In this document: one piece after another, positions 4,708 to 13,178 of the stretch
How the letters are laid out: every line of letters begins with the position of its first letter
How positions within the stretch are numbered: position 1 is the first letter of the stretch
From: a virus
Reading direction: 5' to 3' (one strand)
IMG/VR virus record: IMGVR_UViG_3300030118_001431
Span: 1-31,309 of that record
DNA length: 31,309 nucleotides
Translations under genes and position numbers: made by a program
Notes under the pieces: model-generated
Seen by the model: only the letters and a program-made list of their open reading frames with translations
What the model was told of the DNA's origin: nothing
Databases searched by the model: none

Positions 4708-6576
4708 CTATCCCTTATCATAAATATCTCCCCAAGTTTTTCCATGCTCATAATCAACTTTGTTGGGAACTTCTAGACTAACAGCATTCTCCATAATTTC
4801 AATTATCTTTTTTGCCTGTGATTCTGATTCAACTGACACATCTAATTCATCATGTATTTGGATATGTGGTATGATTCCTTCATTATATAAATCAATCATA
4901 GATTTTTTAGTCATGTCTGCTGCTGATCCTTGTATTAATCTGTTCAATGCTTTGTAAGTCATTGCTCTTTTGATACCTGGGCCATACTCTCTTTGTGCAT
5001 CATCATGTGGTAAAGGTTTATGTAGGCCAAAATGATTTGGCTCCCATAAATGAAAACGACAACGTCTACCCAATAACGTTCTAATCTTACCAGAATTCTG
5101 TGCTCTTCTCGATACAGCATCCATGAGTTCTCTAACAAAAGGAACTTTGTTATGATACTGTTGAAATAATTCTTCTGCTCTGCCTTTACTTACACCTAAC
5201 TCTGCTTGAAGTTTGTTTTTACCCATACCATAAAACAAACCAAGATTTATAGTCTTGGCTTGTTCTCTTGGTATCTCTGCCATTTCAGCAACGATGGTAT
5301 GAAAGTCTGCATCACCATCTTTGTATGCCTCTAGCACATCTTCAACTCCCAATAATTTTTGTAACGATGCATAGTGAACCACTAACCTCGGCTCTTGTTG
5401 CGAGTAGTCAAAACAACCCCACGTATGTCCCTCTTCGGGTATAAATAACGATCTAATCAAAGGCCCAAGATCTTTGTTTCTTGCAGGTATCTGCTGTAAG
5501 TTTGGATTAGAATAACTAAATCTACCCGTAACTGTCCCGCCTTGATCAGATCTAAGTTGATTTATATCAGCGTGTATTCTTCCTTTGTGTTCATGTTTTA
5601 ATATCGTATCTATAAAAGTTGTGTGTGCTTTGTTTATCTCTCTAGCCTGTGCTATCTGTTTGACTAGAGGATTAGAATGATTCTGTAAAAAATTTTTAGT
5701 AAATGATGGAGCCTTAGATTTTTCTGTTCTATCATATGGTAATTTTAATTTATCAAATACTTTAGCAATAGAAGCTGCTGCCCATATTTCCACATCAATA
5801 CCTGTTTCTTTCTTTAAATTTTGAAGTATCTGTTTTTCTTTCGTTGCTAATTGATTCTTGGTTTGATTCGCTTTTTCAACGTCTACGCGAACTCCTTTGA
5901 ACTTCATATCCACAAGACAAGGAAATATACTTTTTTCTAAATCAAATACATTTTGTAGATCTTGTTCTCTTATCTCATGTTTAAATCTATCCCATAATTT
6001 AAAAGTTAGTTCAGCATCTTTCTCTGCATACTTACCAACATATATTGCAGGTAGTTTCCACATCTCCGCCTTTGCATCGAGACTCCATTCTTTTGCTGCT
6101 GCGTTTAATTCTGTTTCACTTTTTCTTTCTTTTAAAAATTCATACGATATTGCATTTAAATTATAAGAGTATCTATTCTCATCAATCAGACTAGCAGCTA
6201 TCATTGTATCAACTATCTCACCATTGATCGAGTAACCCATGGATCTTATCCAACAAACATCATACATTGCATTGTGAAATATTTTAGTTGCAGGTGTTTT
6301 TAATACATCTTTAAACCAACCAAGGACTCTATCCTTATCCAAGTTACCACCACCCAGGTGATCAAATGGAAAGTATCCACACCAATCGTTTGTTGCAATT
6401 GCAATACCCACGACCTTTCCGTCACCAACCACTGACCCCGAACCACGCGTCTTGATGTTTGGATCGCAGGTTTCTAAGTCAATGGCTATTTCATCGTAGT
6501 TACTTAGATCTTTAAATTCAGATGGAGGCACCCACTCTGTTTGCGGTGCAAATAAAGGTTGTTGTAATCCTTTCAC
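4708..6576 (-). CDS. family A DNA polymerase with 3'-5' exonuclease, 622 aa
   Basis: This is the replicative polymerase. Exonuclease motifs: Asp33/Glu35 (IDLET), Asn102/Asp106 (HNAMYD) and Tyr183/Asp187 (YAEKD), so proofreading should be active. Polymerase motif A is DYSQQEPR (Asp390, Glu395), motif B is REQAKTINLGLFYG (Arg437, Lys441, Leu445, Tyr449) and motif C is IHDE (His575, Asp576). Leu445 (codon at 5242-5244) aligns with E. coli Phe762, placing it in the Leu762 group common in marine viruses. There is no 5'-nuclease domain. The start is GTG, overlapping the DUF3310 gene as GTGA. The length is in the range of phage PolA proteins lacking the 5' nuclease. Confidence 0.95.
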   Translation of the reverse strand: MKGLQQPLFAPQTEWVPPSEFKDLSNYDEIAIDLETCDPNIKTRGSGSVVGDGKVVGIAIATNDWCGYFPFDHLGGGNLDKDRVLGWFKDVLKTPATKIFHNAMYDVCWIRSMGYSINGEIVDTMIAASLIDENRYSYNLNAISYEFLKERKSETELNAAAKEWSLDAKAEMWKLPAIYVGKYAEKDAELTFKLWDRFKHEIREQDLQNVFDLEKSIFPCLVDMKFKGVRVDVEKANQTKNQLATKEKQILQNLKKETGIDVEIWAAASIAKVFDKLKLPYDRTEKSKAPSFTKNFLQNHSNPLVKQIAQAREINKAHTTFIDTILKHEHKGRIHADINQLRSDQGGTVTGRFSYSNPNLQQIPARNKDLGPLIRSLFIPEEGHTWGCFDYSQQEPRLVVHYASLQKLLGVEDVLEAYKDGDADFHTIVAEMAEIPREQAKTINLGLFYGMGKNKLQAELGVSKGRAEELFQQYHNKVPFVRELMDAVSRRAQNSGKIRTLLGRRCRFHLWEPNHFGLHKPLPHDDAQREYGPGIKRAMTYKALNRLIQGSAADMTKKSMIDLYNEGIIPHIQIHDELDVSVESESQAKKIIEIMENAVSLEVPNKVDYEHGKTWGDIYDKG

Positions 6577-6806
6577 TTTTTATCTCTCAATCTTTTCTTT
6601 TCTAATTCACAGTAATGAATGATCTTATCTAAATCTTTTATACCATCTTTCATCAAATATCTTACAACGTATTTAATAATTACGCCCTGAAAGAATGAGA
6701 GTCCGTTTTTAGATATAAACTCATAGGGTTGTATTACATAATTTTTGTAATGCTTTGGCCCTTTTTCCTGTGGAAATATATCTTTGAAATCGTCTGGATG
6801 TGTCAT
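6573..6806 (-). CDS. DUF3310-type small protein, 77 aa
   Basis: The core KHYKNYVIQPYEFISKNGL followed by FFQGVIIKYVVRYLMKDGIKDLDKIIHYC matches the DUF3310 family (often labelled nucleotide kinase-like, without proof) that accompanies phage replication genes. It is highly helical in its second half. It sits between helicase and polymerase genes with ATGA and GTGA overlaps, so the three are probably translated together. The biochemical role is unproven. Confidence 0.8.
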   Translation of the reverse strand: MTHPDDFKDIFPQEKGPKHYKNYVIQPYEFISKNGLSFFQGVIIKYVVRYLMKDGIKDLDKIIHYCELEKKRLRDKK

Positions 6807-8305
6807 AGCGGATAACTCATGTCAAATGATTTTGGTTCAACAACATGTAACTGTTTCTTTGTTCTTGTTGCTCCAACGTAAAATAATCTATTCTCATCGT
6901 CTGGAGTTTTTTCAAAGTTACGCATTGTGTTTTCTGTTAAGTCACTTAACAATACAACGTTATCACATTCACCTCCCTTCATGCCGTGTATAGTTGATAA
7001 TTTTATTCTAGGCTCTCGTCTCAATAATTCTCCATTTCTTCTCATTGCTCTTATATACTCTTTAGTTTTAAAATCAATCTCATCTAATGATTCGTACCAA
7101 ACATTATTTGTTTTCAATCCATAATTATCTAGACAATCTTCTATTGTGTATGTTTGTTCTTTCAGTAATGTCTTACCTAACTTATGTGCTTGGTTGATTT
7201 TATTAGAACTCATGTGTCCATAAATATTTTTTACAGAATCATAATTAAGTTGTTGTCCTTTTCTCCACTGCTCCCAATCAATGATCGCTTTAAAAGTATC
7301 TTCATTTATTGATTTCTCATTTTTAAAATTGTAATACCATCCTCTCTCTTCACAAAAATCTTTGGTGTCTTCTAATAAATATTTTGTTCTAGCTAATACT
7401 AACCACTCGCCAGATGACATGTCAACTTGTTGTATATCACCATGATATCTTAAAACACCTTCGGATGTTTTTGGTTGCCACATCTTTTCTCTTCTATTAG
7501 TTATTCTATTTGCTAGGCCAATTGATAAGTTATGTATATCTCCAGACGGAACTCTGTAAGATTGATCAAGAGTTATTGTTTTACCTTTCAATGCAATAAA
7601 TGAATCAACATCAGCACCTGCCCATCTAAATATTGCTTGATCGTCATCACCAGCAACAAAAACCTGGTCACATTTCTGCCACATTTGTTTTACCATCTTC
7701 CATTGCAACAAGCTAAGATCCTGTGCTTCATCTATAAACATTACATCTAATTTTGGTGCTACATCTTTTTCTGTAAATTTTAAAATCATATCTGTGTAAT
7801 CGATCAAACCTATTTCTTTTTTATATCTTTCAAGTTCATGGGCTATGATAATTAGTTTATCTCTTTCTATGTCTGCTTCATGTTCATTCAAATCAAATTG
7901 TTCCTCGACAGGTATACCTCTGACTCTTGCAAGAGATATTAAATTAAGATAGTCACTATCAGATGAGAAGTATCCACCGAAGTCATCTTGATATGATGCG
8001 TAAGCCACTGAAAAACCTAGCTTTTTTCCAAGGTCTTGATAGTGAAATTTTTTCATAACTTGATTTTTATTTATAGATAGTCTTCTAAATGCTAGTGAGT
8101 GTAAGGTTCTGAAGTATGGCAGATCATCTTCTGACAAATTAAATTTTTGCATGGCTCTTGATAAGGCTTCGTTTGCAGCTTTCTTGGTAAATGCAAAGTA
8201 ACCTATACGACTCGGATGTATTTTCTTTGACAGATACTCTTCAACCAAAGACAAAAGTTTTTCTGTCTTACCTGTTCCAGGTGGGCCAAGTATAATTGTA
8301 ATCAA
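6803..8305 (-). CDS. UvrD/Rep-like superfamily 1 helicase, 500 aa
   Basis: The helicase motifs are complete: Walker A GPPGTGKT (residues 7-14), Ia-like YFAFTKKAANE, motif II DEAQD (192-196), motif III GDDDQAIFRWAGAD, motif IV LDQSYRVP, motif V TIHGMKGGE and motif VI RLFYVGATRTK. It would unwind DNA 3' to 5' at the phage fork or in repair. At 500 residues it is shorter than UvrD (about 720), so the accessory subdomains are reduced. The start is TTG at 8305, overlapping the primase stop as TTGA; there is no better start nearby, because the Walker A motif follows at once. Confidence 0.93.
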   Translation of the reverse strand: MITIILGPPGTGKTEKLLSLVEEYLSKKIHPSRIGYFAFTKKAANEALSRAMQKFNLSEDDLPYFRTLHSLAFRRLSINKNQVMKKFHYQDLGKKLGFSVAYASYQDDFGGYFSSDSDYLNLISLARVRGIPVEEQFDLNEHEADIERDKLIIIAHELERYKKEIGLIDYTDMILKFTEKDVAPKLDVMFIDEAQDLSLLQWKMVKQMWQKCDQVFVAGDDDQAIFRWAGADVDSFIALKGKTITLDQSYRVPSGDIHNLSIGLANRITNRREKMWQPKTSEGVLRYHGDIQQVDMSSGEWLVLARTKYLLEDTKDFCEERGWYYNFKNEKSINEDTFKAIIDWEQWRKGQQLNYDSVKNIYGHMSSNKINQAHKLGKTLLKEQTYTIEDCLDNYGLKTNNVWYESLDEIDFKTKEYIRAMRRNGELLRREPRIKLSTIHGMKGGECDNVVLLSDLTENTMRNFEKTPDDENRLFYVGATRTKKQLHVVEPKSFDMSYPL

Positions 8306-9822
8306 AACGCATCCTCCTCTTTGTATTTTGGTTTTTCAAAAGATGTATTTTGTTTTTCCATGGCTTTCATAACCCATACTCTAACTCTTTTACCTTCTAT
8401 GTTTAATGTCTTTTCTGTTGTGCTAAATATATCTTCAATCATTGATCCTGTTTTTCTAATATCAAATGACCACTTCTGTCTTTCTAAAAACTTTTTTAAA
8501 TCTTTCCATCTAAACATTGTTTCACCATCTGCTGTGTAAGGAACACCTCTTAATATATCGCTCTTCTGTCTACCCTGTGCTCTTCTCACAGCAAAGTCTT
8601 CTATTAAATCTTCGAGTTGATTTTTAATTAATAAACTTTCAGGTGGCTCTATGATTTGTATTGCTGAAAATAAAACTCTTAATAAAGTATCCCATTGTCT
8701 ATCTGATACTCTTGGTATAATCATGTTTAATTGTTCCATGCATGCCTTTTTAAATCTAGCTTGTATTTGTAAATCGTCTGTTTCTAATTCTAATCTTTCT
8801 CCATCCACGTTTACAAACCACTGTGGTTGTGGTTTATGATTTATTTTTGTTAAATTACTTATCTCTGGCAAAGAAGTATTACCATACCCAATACCGTGTT
8901 TTCTTGTTCTACATACTTCTCTATTACAAAAAGAATTTATAGGTTGATCATTACACCCATAGTTATAATCTTTTTTACGTAGAGATTTTTTCACATTTTC
9001 TACTTCTGCATTACTCAAAGGAGGGCTAAGATATTTTCTATTGTAGTCCTCGATCAACGTCTCCCAATCATCGGGTGATGATTTTTTTAAGAACACTCCT
9101 ATGTTGTATAGTCCGTTGTTTCGTGTGCCTTGTGGAAAACCCTGTGAGCATAATACCTCTAAACATGGTGGGCCATTTGATATAGCCTTGGCATTATCAT
9201 TTAATTCAACTTTTATTTCAGATAATTTCGAAGGTTCTACTGCATACTTATCATACATAGAATAGAATGATTCTAAACTAGCCGCAGATCCATCGTCATT
9301 TATTGCGTATTTTGTGCCTGTTTTGTGTTTATAATATGGCAAACTACAGAAGTTACCCCTGTCATTTGTCTCAACATTGATTCTAGTTTGTTGTGGAAAT
9401 ATTTTATCTTTTCTAGTTACAAGTCCAAGTGATGCTGTAAGACTCAATAGTATCTGCCTCATATCTTTTGCCTCTACAAAATCTTTTGTAAATAAATATA
9501 GGTGAGCACCACCACTCGTTGATCTGCAAACTATGAGAGGTATTTTTAAATCTCTCATCTTCTTAGTAAATTCTTTATGATTAAATGTATATTCGTCTAT
9601 ATCTATTGCACCCCACTTACACTTGTTATCTTCGTTGATTGGTACAATACCCAAGTTATCACCTGTGCCATCTAAGTGATCTTGAACAACTTGTTTGGTA
9701 AGTTCTTTTTCTATCCAACGATGGCTAGACTCAACCTTACCTCTTTCAGATACGTTGCCTCGTTTAGTTAATCCATATCCTAAACTAAGCCCTCTGAATA
9801 TTTCTATAAATTTTTCTACCAT
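8302..9822 (-). CDS. archaeo-eukaryotic primase (TOTE-like AEP), 506 aa
   Basis: The first 190 residues form an AEP catalytic core: DxD at Asp74/Asp76 (WGAIDIDEY), the STSGGAHLYL segment with His107 (sxH motif) and IFPQQTRINVETNDRGNFCSLPYY, as in TOTE-type primases and PrimPol-like enzymes. Residues 215-310 contain GTRNNGLYNIGVFLK and PPLSNAEVENV, a PriCT-like helical domain, with Cys220, Cys290, Cys299 and Cys304, which could hold a zinc or iron-sulphur centre. The C-terminal 190 residues are of unknown fold. It would make primers for the adjacent polymerase. It starts 53 bases after the SSB-like gene, with a GC-rich hairpin between. Confidence 0.85.
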   Translation of the reverse strand: MVEKFIEIFRGLSLGYGLTKRGNVSERGKVESSHRWIEKELTKQVVQDHLDGTGDNLGIVPINEDNKCKWGAIDIDEYTFNHKEFTKKMRDLKIPLIVCRSTSGGAHLYLFTKDFVEAKDMRQILLSLTASLGLVTRKDKIFPQQTRINVETNDRGNFCSLPYYKHKTGTKYAINDDGSAASLESFYSMYDKYAVEPSKLSEIKVELNDNAKAISNGPPCLEVLCSQGFPQGTRNNGLYNIGVFLKKSSPDDWETLIEDYNRKYLSPPLSNAEVENVKKSLRKKDYNYGCNDQPINSFCNREVCRTRKHGIGYGNTSLPEISNLTKINHKPQPQWFVNVDGERLELETDDLQIQARFKKACMEQLNMIIPRVSDRQWDTLLRVLFSAIQIIEPPESLLIKNQLEDLIEDFAVRRAQGRQKSDILRGVPYTADGETMFRWKDLKKFLERQKWSFDIRKTGSMIEDIFSTTEKTLNIEGKRVRVWVMKAMEKQNTSFEKPKYKEEDAF

Positions 9823-9829
9823 AACTTAA

Positions 9830-9863
9830 CGTGGGCGAGTCCACTCTCGCTTCACCGCCCACG
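9830..9863 (-). promoter_or_regulatory. GC-rich hairpin with two overlapping alternative stems
   Basis: CGTGGGCG (9830-9837) and CGCCCACG (9856-9863) form a perfect 8-bp stem. Inside, GCGAG (9835-9839) and CTCGC (9846-9850) form a second stem that shares bases 9835-9837 with the first, so full formation of one excludes the other. The element fills most of the only sizeable gap within the replication unit, directly before the primase ATG (no T-run). Candidate roles are translational control of primase, RNA processing or a replication signal. Confidence 0.5.
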
Positions 9864-9875
9864 ACCTAGGATTCC

Positions 9876-10685
9876 TTAGTATGGTGAATCAGATGATTCA
9901 TTGACTTTTTCTTCGTCATACTTTGCACTAACTGCACCCTTAGAGACACCCTCTGAGAATTTTTTAGCAGTTTGATAAGTATTCGGATCCGTCAATGGCC
10001 CAACCTTTGTAATGCTCCAATTGTAAAACTCACCCTTACTGTTTGTTTGTAAGACAGTTTTTAAATTGTAAACATGACTAAAAGCAGGCGGTTTAATGAT
10101 TGTGCCATCTTTTTTCATATGCTTGTTACTAGTGATCATGGTGTTCCATTCTCTACTTTTAACAAGTTGTGAAAATGACATTGCTATCAAAGCACTTTCA
10201 GTAACCTTATTATCATCAATCATCAACACATAGTGATTAGCTGTGTTGGCTAGATAATTACCATTTGGCAATCTATCTTTACCTAACTGATCTCTATTCG
10301 TCGTATGAATGATGTCATCGTTGGCAGAGTAAGTTGCAACTGGTGCACTCTCTCCTTTACCTCTGTCCTTCCATTCTACATACTCTCTCTTGTAGTAACA
10401 ACGTAGGACATTGATGCCTTTTCTCCCATCATAGAGTTTCTTTGAAACAGAGTTGATGATCATACCAGGTTTAGCACCTTGTACGTATTCACCCTTACCC
10501 TCTTTCACTTGTGGAGATAGATCTTGTAAGATTCTTATAAATGGAATCTTTACATCATCTGCCCCCATGTTTTCTAAACCCATGCCTGCATCTGCTTCAA
10601 ACATAGCAGTAAGTTCGCTAGGTAGGTTCGCTTCTTTTTTCACTAGTTTCTTTTCACTATTATCGGTCATTGCTTCTCGACTCAT
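9876..10685 (-). CDS. putative single-stranded DNA-binding protein, 269 aa
   Basis: The N-terminal third is acidic and flexible. The core has IPFIRILQDLSPQV and strands such as VLRCYYKREYVEW and FYNWSITKVGPL, consistent with an OB-like beta fold of phage SSB type. The C-terminus is acidic and ends in an aromatic residue (DEEKVNESSDSPY), as in T7 gp2.5-type proteins, whose tail contacts polymerase and helicase. Position just upstream of primase supports the role. No signature motif proves it. GAGGAG six bases before the ATG fixes the start at 10685. Confidence 0.5.
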   Translation of the reverse strand: MSREAMTDNSEKKLVKKEANLPSELTAMFEADAGMGLENMGADDVKIPFIRILQDLSPQVKEGKGEYVQGAKPGMIINSVSKKLYDGRKGINVLRCYYKREYVEWKDRGKGESAPVATYSANDDIIHTTNRDQLGKDRLPNGNYLANTANHYVLMIDDNKVTESALIAMSFSQLVKSREWNTMITSNKHMKKDGTIIKPPAFSHVYNLKTVLQTNSKGEFYNWSITKVGPLTDPNTYQTAKKFSEGVSKGAVSAKYDEEKVNESSDSPY

Positions 10686-11269
10686 TATTTACTCCTCTTT
10701 ATTTTTGTTTGGTTTCCAACAAACAGATTGAATAGTTCGGGAGGCACCTCTTGTCCTTTTTCAAGGCGCTCCCTAAAAGCAGCAACAAGGACTCGGTTAT
10801 GTACATCTACCTTTTGAGTAGGTAAATAACCTTTTTGCTGTGCAAGGCTAGCGTATTCCACTGCCTTGTTATCTTCGCCACGACCAAAGGAAACAGTGAT
10901 ATCGTTTTTAATGATATCGCCATGGCCGTTATCTCGAAGCCATTGAAATGCTTTTTCTCTACCTTCGGGATCTCGATCCGCTTTAGGTAGATAAGCATTA
11001 ATAACTTTCTTCACTTCAACTACAGTACCATCACTAAGTTTTAGTGAAGCTAAACCTTTTTCAGCTAGAAGATCTGGTATCTCTTCATAAGAGATCTTTT
11101 TGATATTTGACTTTAGTGTGTCAACCTCTTCCATTAATTTTTCTAATCTACTTTCACATGCTTCTAACTTTTTTACTTTCTTATTTAACTCTGCTAGATC
11201 ACCACCGCCTTCCTGCAGAGTATCACTTTGGTCTTGTTCCCAAAGATTTTCCATTTTCTCTTTACTCAT
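10685..11269 (-). CDS. coiled-coil replication-module protein, 194 aa, unknown function
   Basis: Residues about 22-65 form a coiled coil (LNKKVKKLEACESRLEKLMEEV). The middle (SLKLSDGTVVEVKKVINAYLP) looks like a compact beta domain, followed by REKAFQWLRDNGHGDIIKND and a basic tail (QTKIKRSK). The order, coiled coil then a small domain with a helical end, suggests an oligomeric accessory protein. It overlaps the SSB-like gene at TAATG and the upstream gene by 8 bases, so it probably acts with the SSB-like protein. I recognise it only as conserved in marine phages. Confidence 0.6.
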   Translation of the reverse strand: MSKEKMENLWEQDQSDTLQEGGGDLAELNKKVKKLEACESRLEKLMEEVDTLKSNIKKISYEEIPDLLAEKGLASLKLSDGTVVEVKKVINAYLPKADRDPEGREKAFQWLRDNGHGDIIKNDITVSFGRGEDNKAVEYASLAQQKGYLPTQKVDVHNRVLVAAFRERLEKGQEVPPELFNLFVGNQTKIKRSK

Positions 11270-11663
11270 TTATATCACCTCTATCGTGTATGTTAATTGA
11301 AATAGGATAGTATTGTCTTTCTTGTCTGTCCCATTTCAAAAGTTTATATTTACCGTTGTTTGTTTCAGAAACAACAGAACAAGCTACACCTATTAAAGCA
11401 GGATCACCTGTTAATAACAAGTAATCATCATCAGAAAAATCTTTTAACATTCTTTTCATCTTTCTAACCATAGGTGCAGGACTAAACATTATTTGTTTGT
11501 CCTCATCTAGCATTACCTTAATTTCACCAAACTCTTGTGCTCCAACAATATTTATTTTAGGTGCACCATCACGTGTACCTGGAACAGCTTGAATTACATA
11601 AACAGTAGATTTACTTTTATGTCTTTCAGATAATGCTTTCGCTATGTTAAAACTTTCTGTCAT
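11262..11663 (-). CDS. conserved hypothetical protein, first gene of the leftward replication unit, 133 aa
   Basis: The protein has beta-rich stretches (STVYVIQAVPGTR; KINIVGAQEFGEIKVML; DYLLLTGDPALIGVACSVV) and ends QYYPISINIHDRGDINE. No motif known to me. No Shine-Dalgarno sequence is visible before the ATG, and the proposed -10 box of the divergent promoter lies only about 11 bases upstream, so the message may be nearly leaderless. Being first in the unit, it may be made early. I recall similar proteins in uncultured marine phages, without function. Confidence 0.6.
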   Translation of the reverse strand: MTESFNIAKALSERHKSKSTVYVIQAVPGTRDGAPKINIVGAQEFGEIKVMLDEDKQIMFSPAPMVRKMKRMLKDFSDDDYLLLTGDPALIGVACSVVSETNNGKYKLLKWDRQERQYYPISINIHDRGDINE

Positions 11664-11668
11664 TTCTG

Positions 11669-11703
11669 CTTGACATAATAATCATTAATAATTATATGTC
11701 AAG
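11669..11703. promoter_or_regulatory. palindromic divergent promoter
   Basis: CTTGACATA (11669-11677) and TATGTCAAG (11695-11703) are perfect inverted arms, each holding TTGACA. On the plus strand TTGACA (11670-11675), 17 bases, then TATATG (11693-11698) points to the SNF2 gene. On the minus strand TTGACA (11697-11702), 17 bases, then ATTATG (11674-11679) points to the replication unit. Each -10 overlaps the other's -35, so the two directions should compete. Confidence 0.6.
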
Positions 11704-11717
11704 TTAAGAAAGATAAA

Positions 11718-13178
11718 ATGTTTAAATATAAATTTAAGACGAAACCGTTTCAGCATCAATTGATTGCATTAGAAAGAAGTGCATTCGAAAAAAATTTCGC
11801 GTTGTTTATGGAGATGGGTACAGGTAAATCTAAAGTATTAATAGATAACATAGCTGTGCTCTATGACAACGGAAAGATTGATGGTGCTTTAATAGTTGCA
11901 CCCAAAGGTGTATATAAAAATTGGTTCTCAGAAGAGATACCTACACACATGCCTGATCATGTAAAAAAGAAAGTTGTTATGTGGAAAGCAAATCATACTA
12001 AAAAATTTAAAAAAGAATTTGAGTCTTTATTAAAAATAGATGATGATCTTCATATTTTTATTATGAACGTTGAAGCATTGTCTACACAAAAAGGTGTTGA
12101 TGCTGCACAAAAATTTTTAAGAACACATAAAGCTATGATGGCGATTGATGAAAGCACCACTATTAAAAACCCTGGTGCTGCTAGAACTAAAAATATAATT
12201 AAGATAGCTGATGGTGCCTTATATCGTAGAATATTAACAGGATCACCTGTAACTAAATCACCTTTAGATTTGTTTAGTCAGTGTTATTTTTTAGATCCGT
12301 TTTTATTAAACTTTTTTTCTTACGTATCTTTTAGAAATAGATATGCGATTATGCGTAGAGTGTTAATTAATGGTAGATCTATACAATTAGTTTCGGGATA
12401 TCAAAGACTAGAAGAGTTAGAAAAGAGTATTAAACCATTTTCATTTAGAATATTAAAGGAGGATTGCTTGGACTTACCAGATAAAATATTTATAAAACAT
12501 AGAGTAGAACTAACCAAAGAACAAAGAGAATTATACGATCAAATGCGAACCACGGCCCTCGCACATCTGAACTCTAAGGTTATGTCTACCAGCACTGTAT
12601 TAACTCAATTAATGAGGCTACATCAAATAACTTGTGGACATATGAAAACAGACGATGATGAGGTGATAGAGTTAAGTAATAATAGAATTAAAGATTTATT
12701 AAACTTAATAGAAGAAGTAGATGGTAAAGTTATTATATGGGCTAATTATGTTCACGATATTAGAAATATTATAAAGGCCATATCTCACATGAAAGATGAG
12801 GAAGGTAAAATAAAATATGGAAAAGATTCTATAGTAACTTATTATGGTGCTATCAGTGCTGATCAAAGACAAGAAAATATTAAAAAGTTTCAAGATCCTA
12901 ATTCTAAGGTTAGATTTTTTATAGGTAATCCTCAAACAGGTGGGTACGGTATTACACTAACAGAGGCAAAAGCTGTAATATATTATTCTAACAGTTATGA
13001 TTTAGAAAAAAGATTACAATCTGAAGATAGAGCACACAGAATAGGTCAAAAAAATAATGTAACCTATATTGATATGTTAGCGGATGATACTGTAGATGAA
13101 AAAATAGTAGAGTCTTTGAGAAACAAAGTTAATATCGCTACAGAAATAATGGGTGAAGACCTAAAACAGTGGATCTAA
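11718..13178 (+). CDS. SNF2-type superfamily 2 helicase/translocase, 486 aa
   Basis: Motifs in order: Q-like PFQHQ (10-14), Walker A MGTGKS (33-38), motif II DEST (144-147), motif III LTGSP (173-177), motif IV region VIIWANYVHDI, and motif VI QSEDRAHRIGQ (434-444), the hallmark of SNF2 ATPases. It uses ATP to move on double-stranded DNA and in phages is thought to remodel DNA-protein complexes or assist replication and recombination. It is at the short end of the family, with only the two-lobe motor and no accessory domain. It is one of only two plus-strand genes and is driven by the divergent palindromic promoter. Confidence 0.92.
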   Translation: MFKYKFKTKPFQHQLIALERSAFEKNFALFMEMGTGKSKVLIDNIAVLYDNGKIDGALIVAPKGVYKNWFSEEIPTHMPDHVKKKVVMWKANHTKKFKKEFESLLKIDDDLHIFIMNVEALSTQKGVDAAQKFLRTHKAMMAIDESTTIKNPGAARTKNIIKIADGALYRRILTGSPVTKSPLDLFSQCYFLDPFLLNFFSYVSFRNRYAIMRRVLINGRSIQLVSGYQRLEELEKSIKPFSFRILKEDCLDLPDKIFIKHRVELTKEQRELYDQMRTTALAHLNSKVMSTSTVLTQLMRLHQITCGHMKTDDDEVIELSNNRIKDLLNLIEEVDGKVIIWANYVHDIRNIIKAISHMKDEEGKIKYGKDSIVTYYGAISADQRQENIKKFQDPNSKVRFFIGNPQTGGYGITLTEAKAVIYYSNSYDLEKRLQSEDRAHRIGQKNNVTYIDMLADDTVDEKIVESLRNKVNIATEIMGEDLKQWI

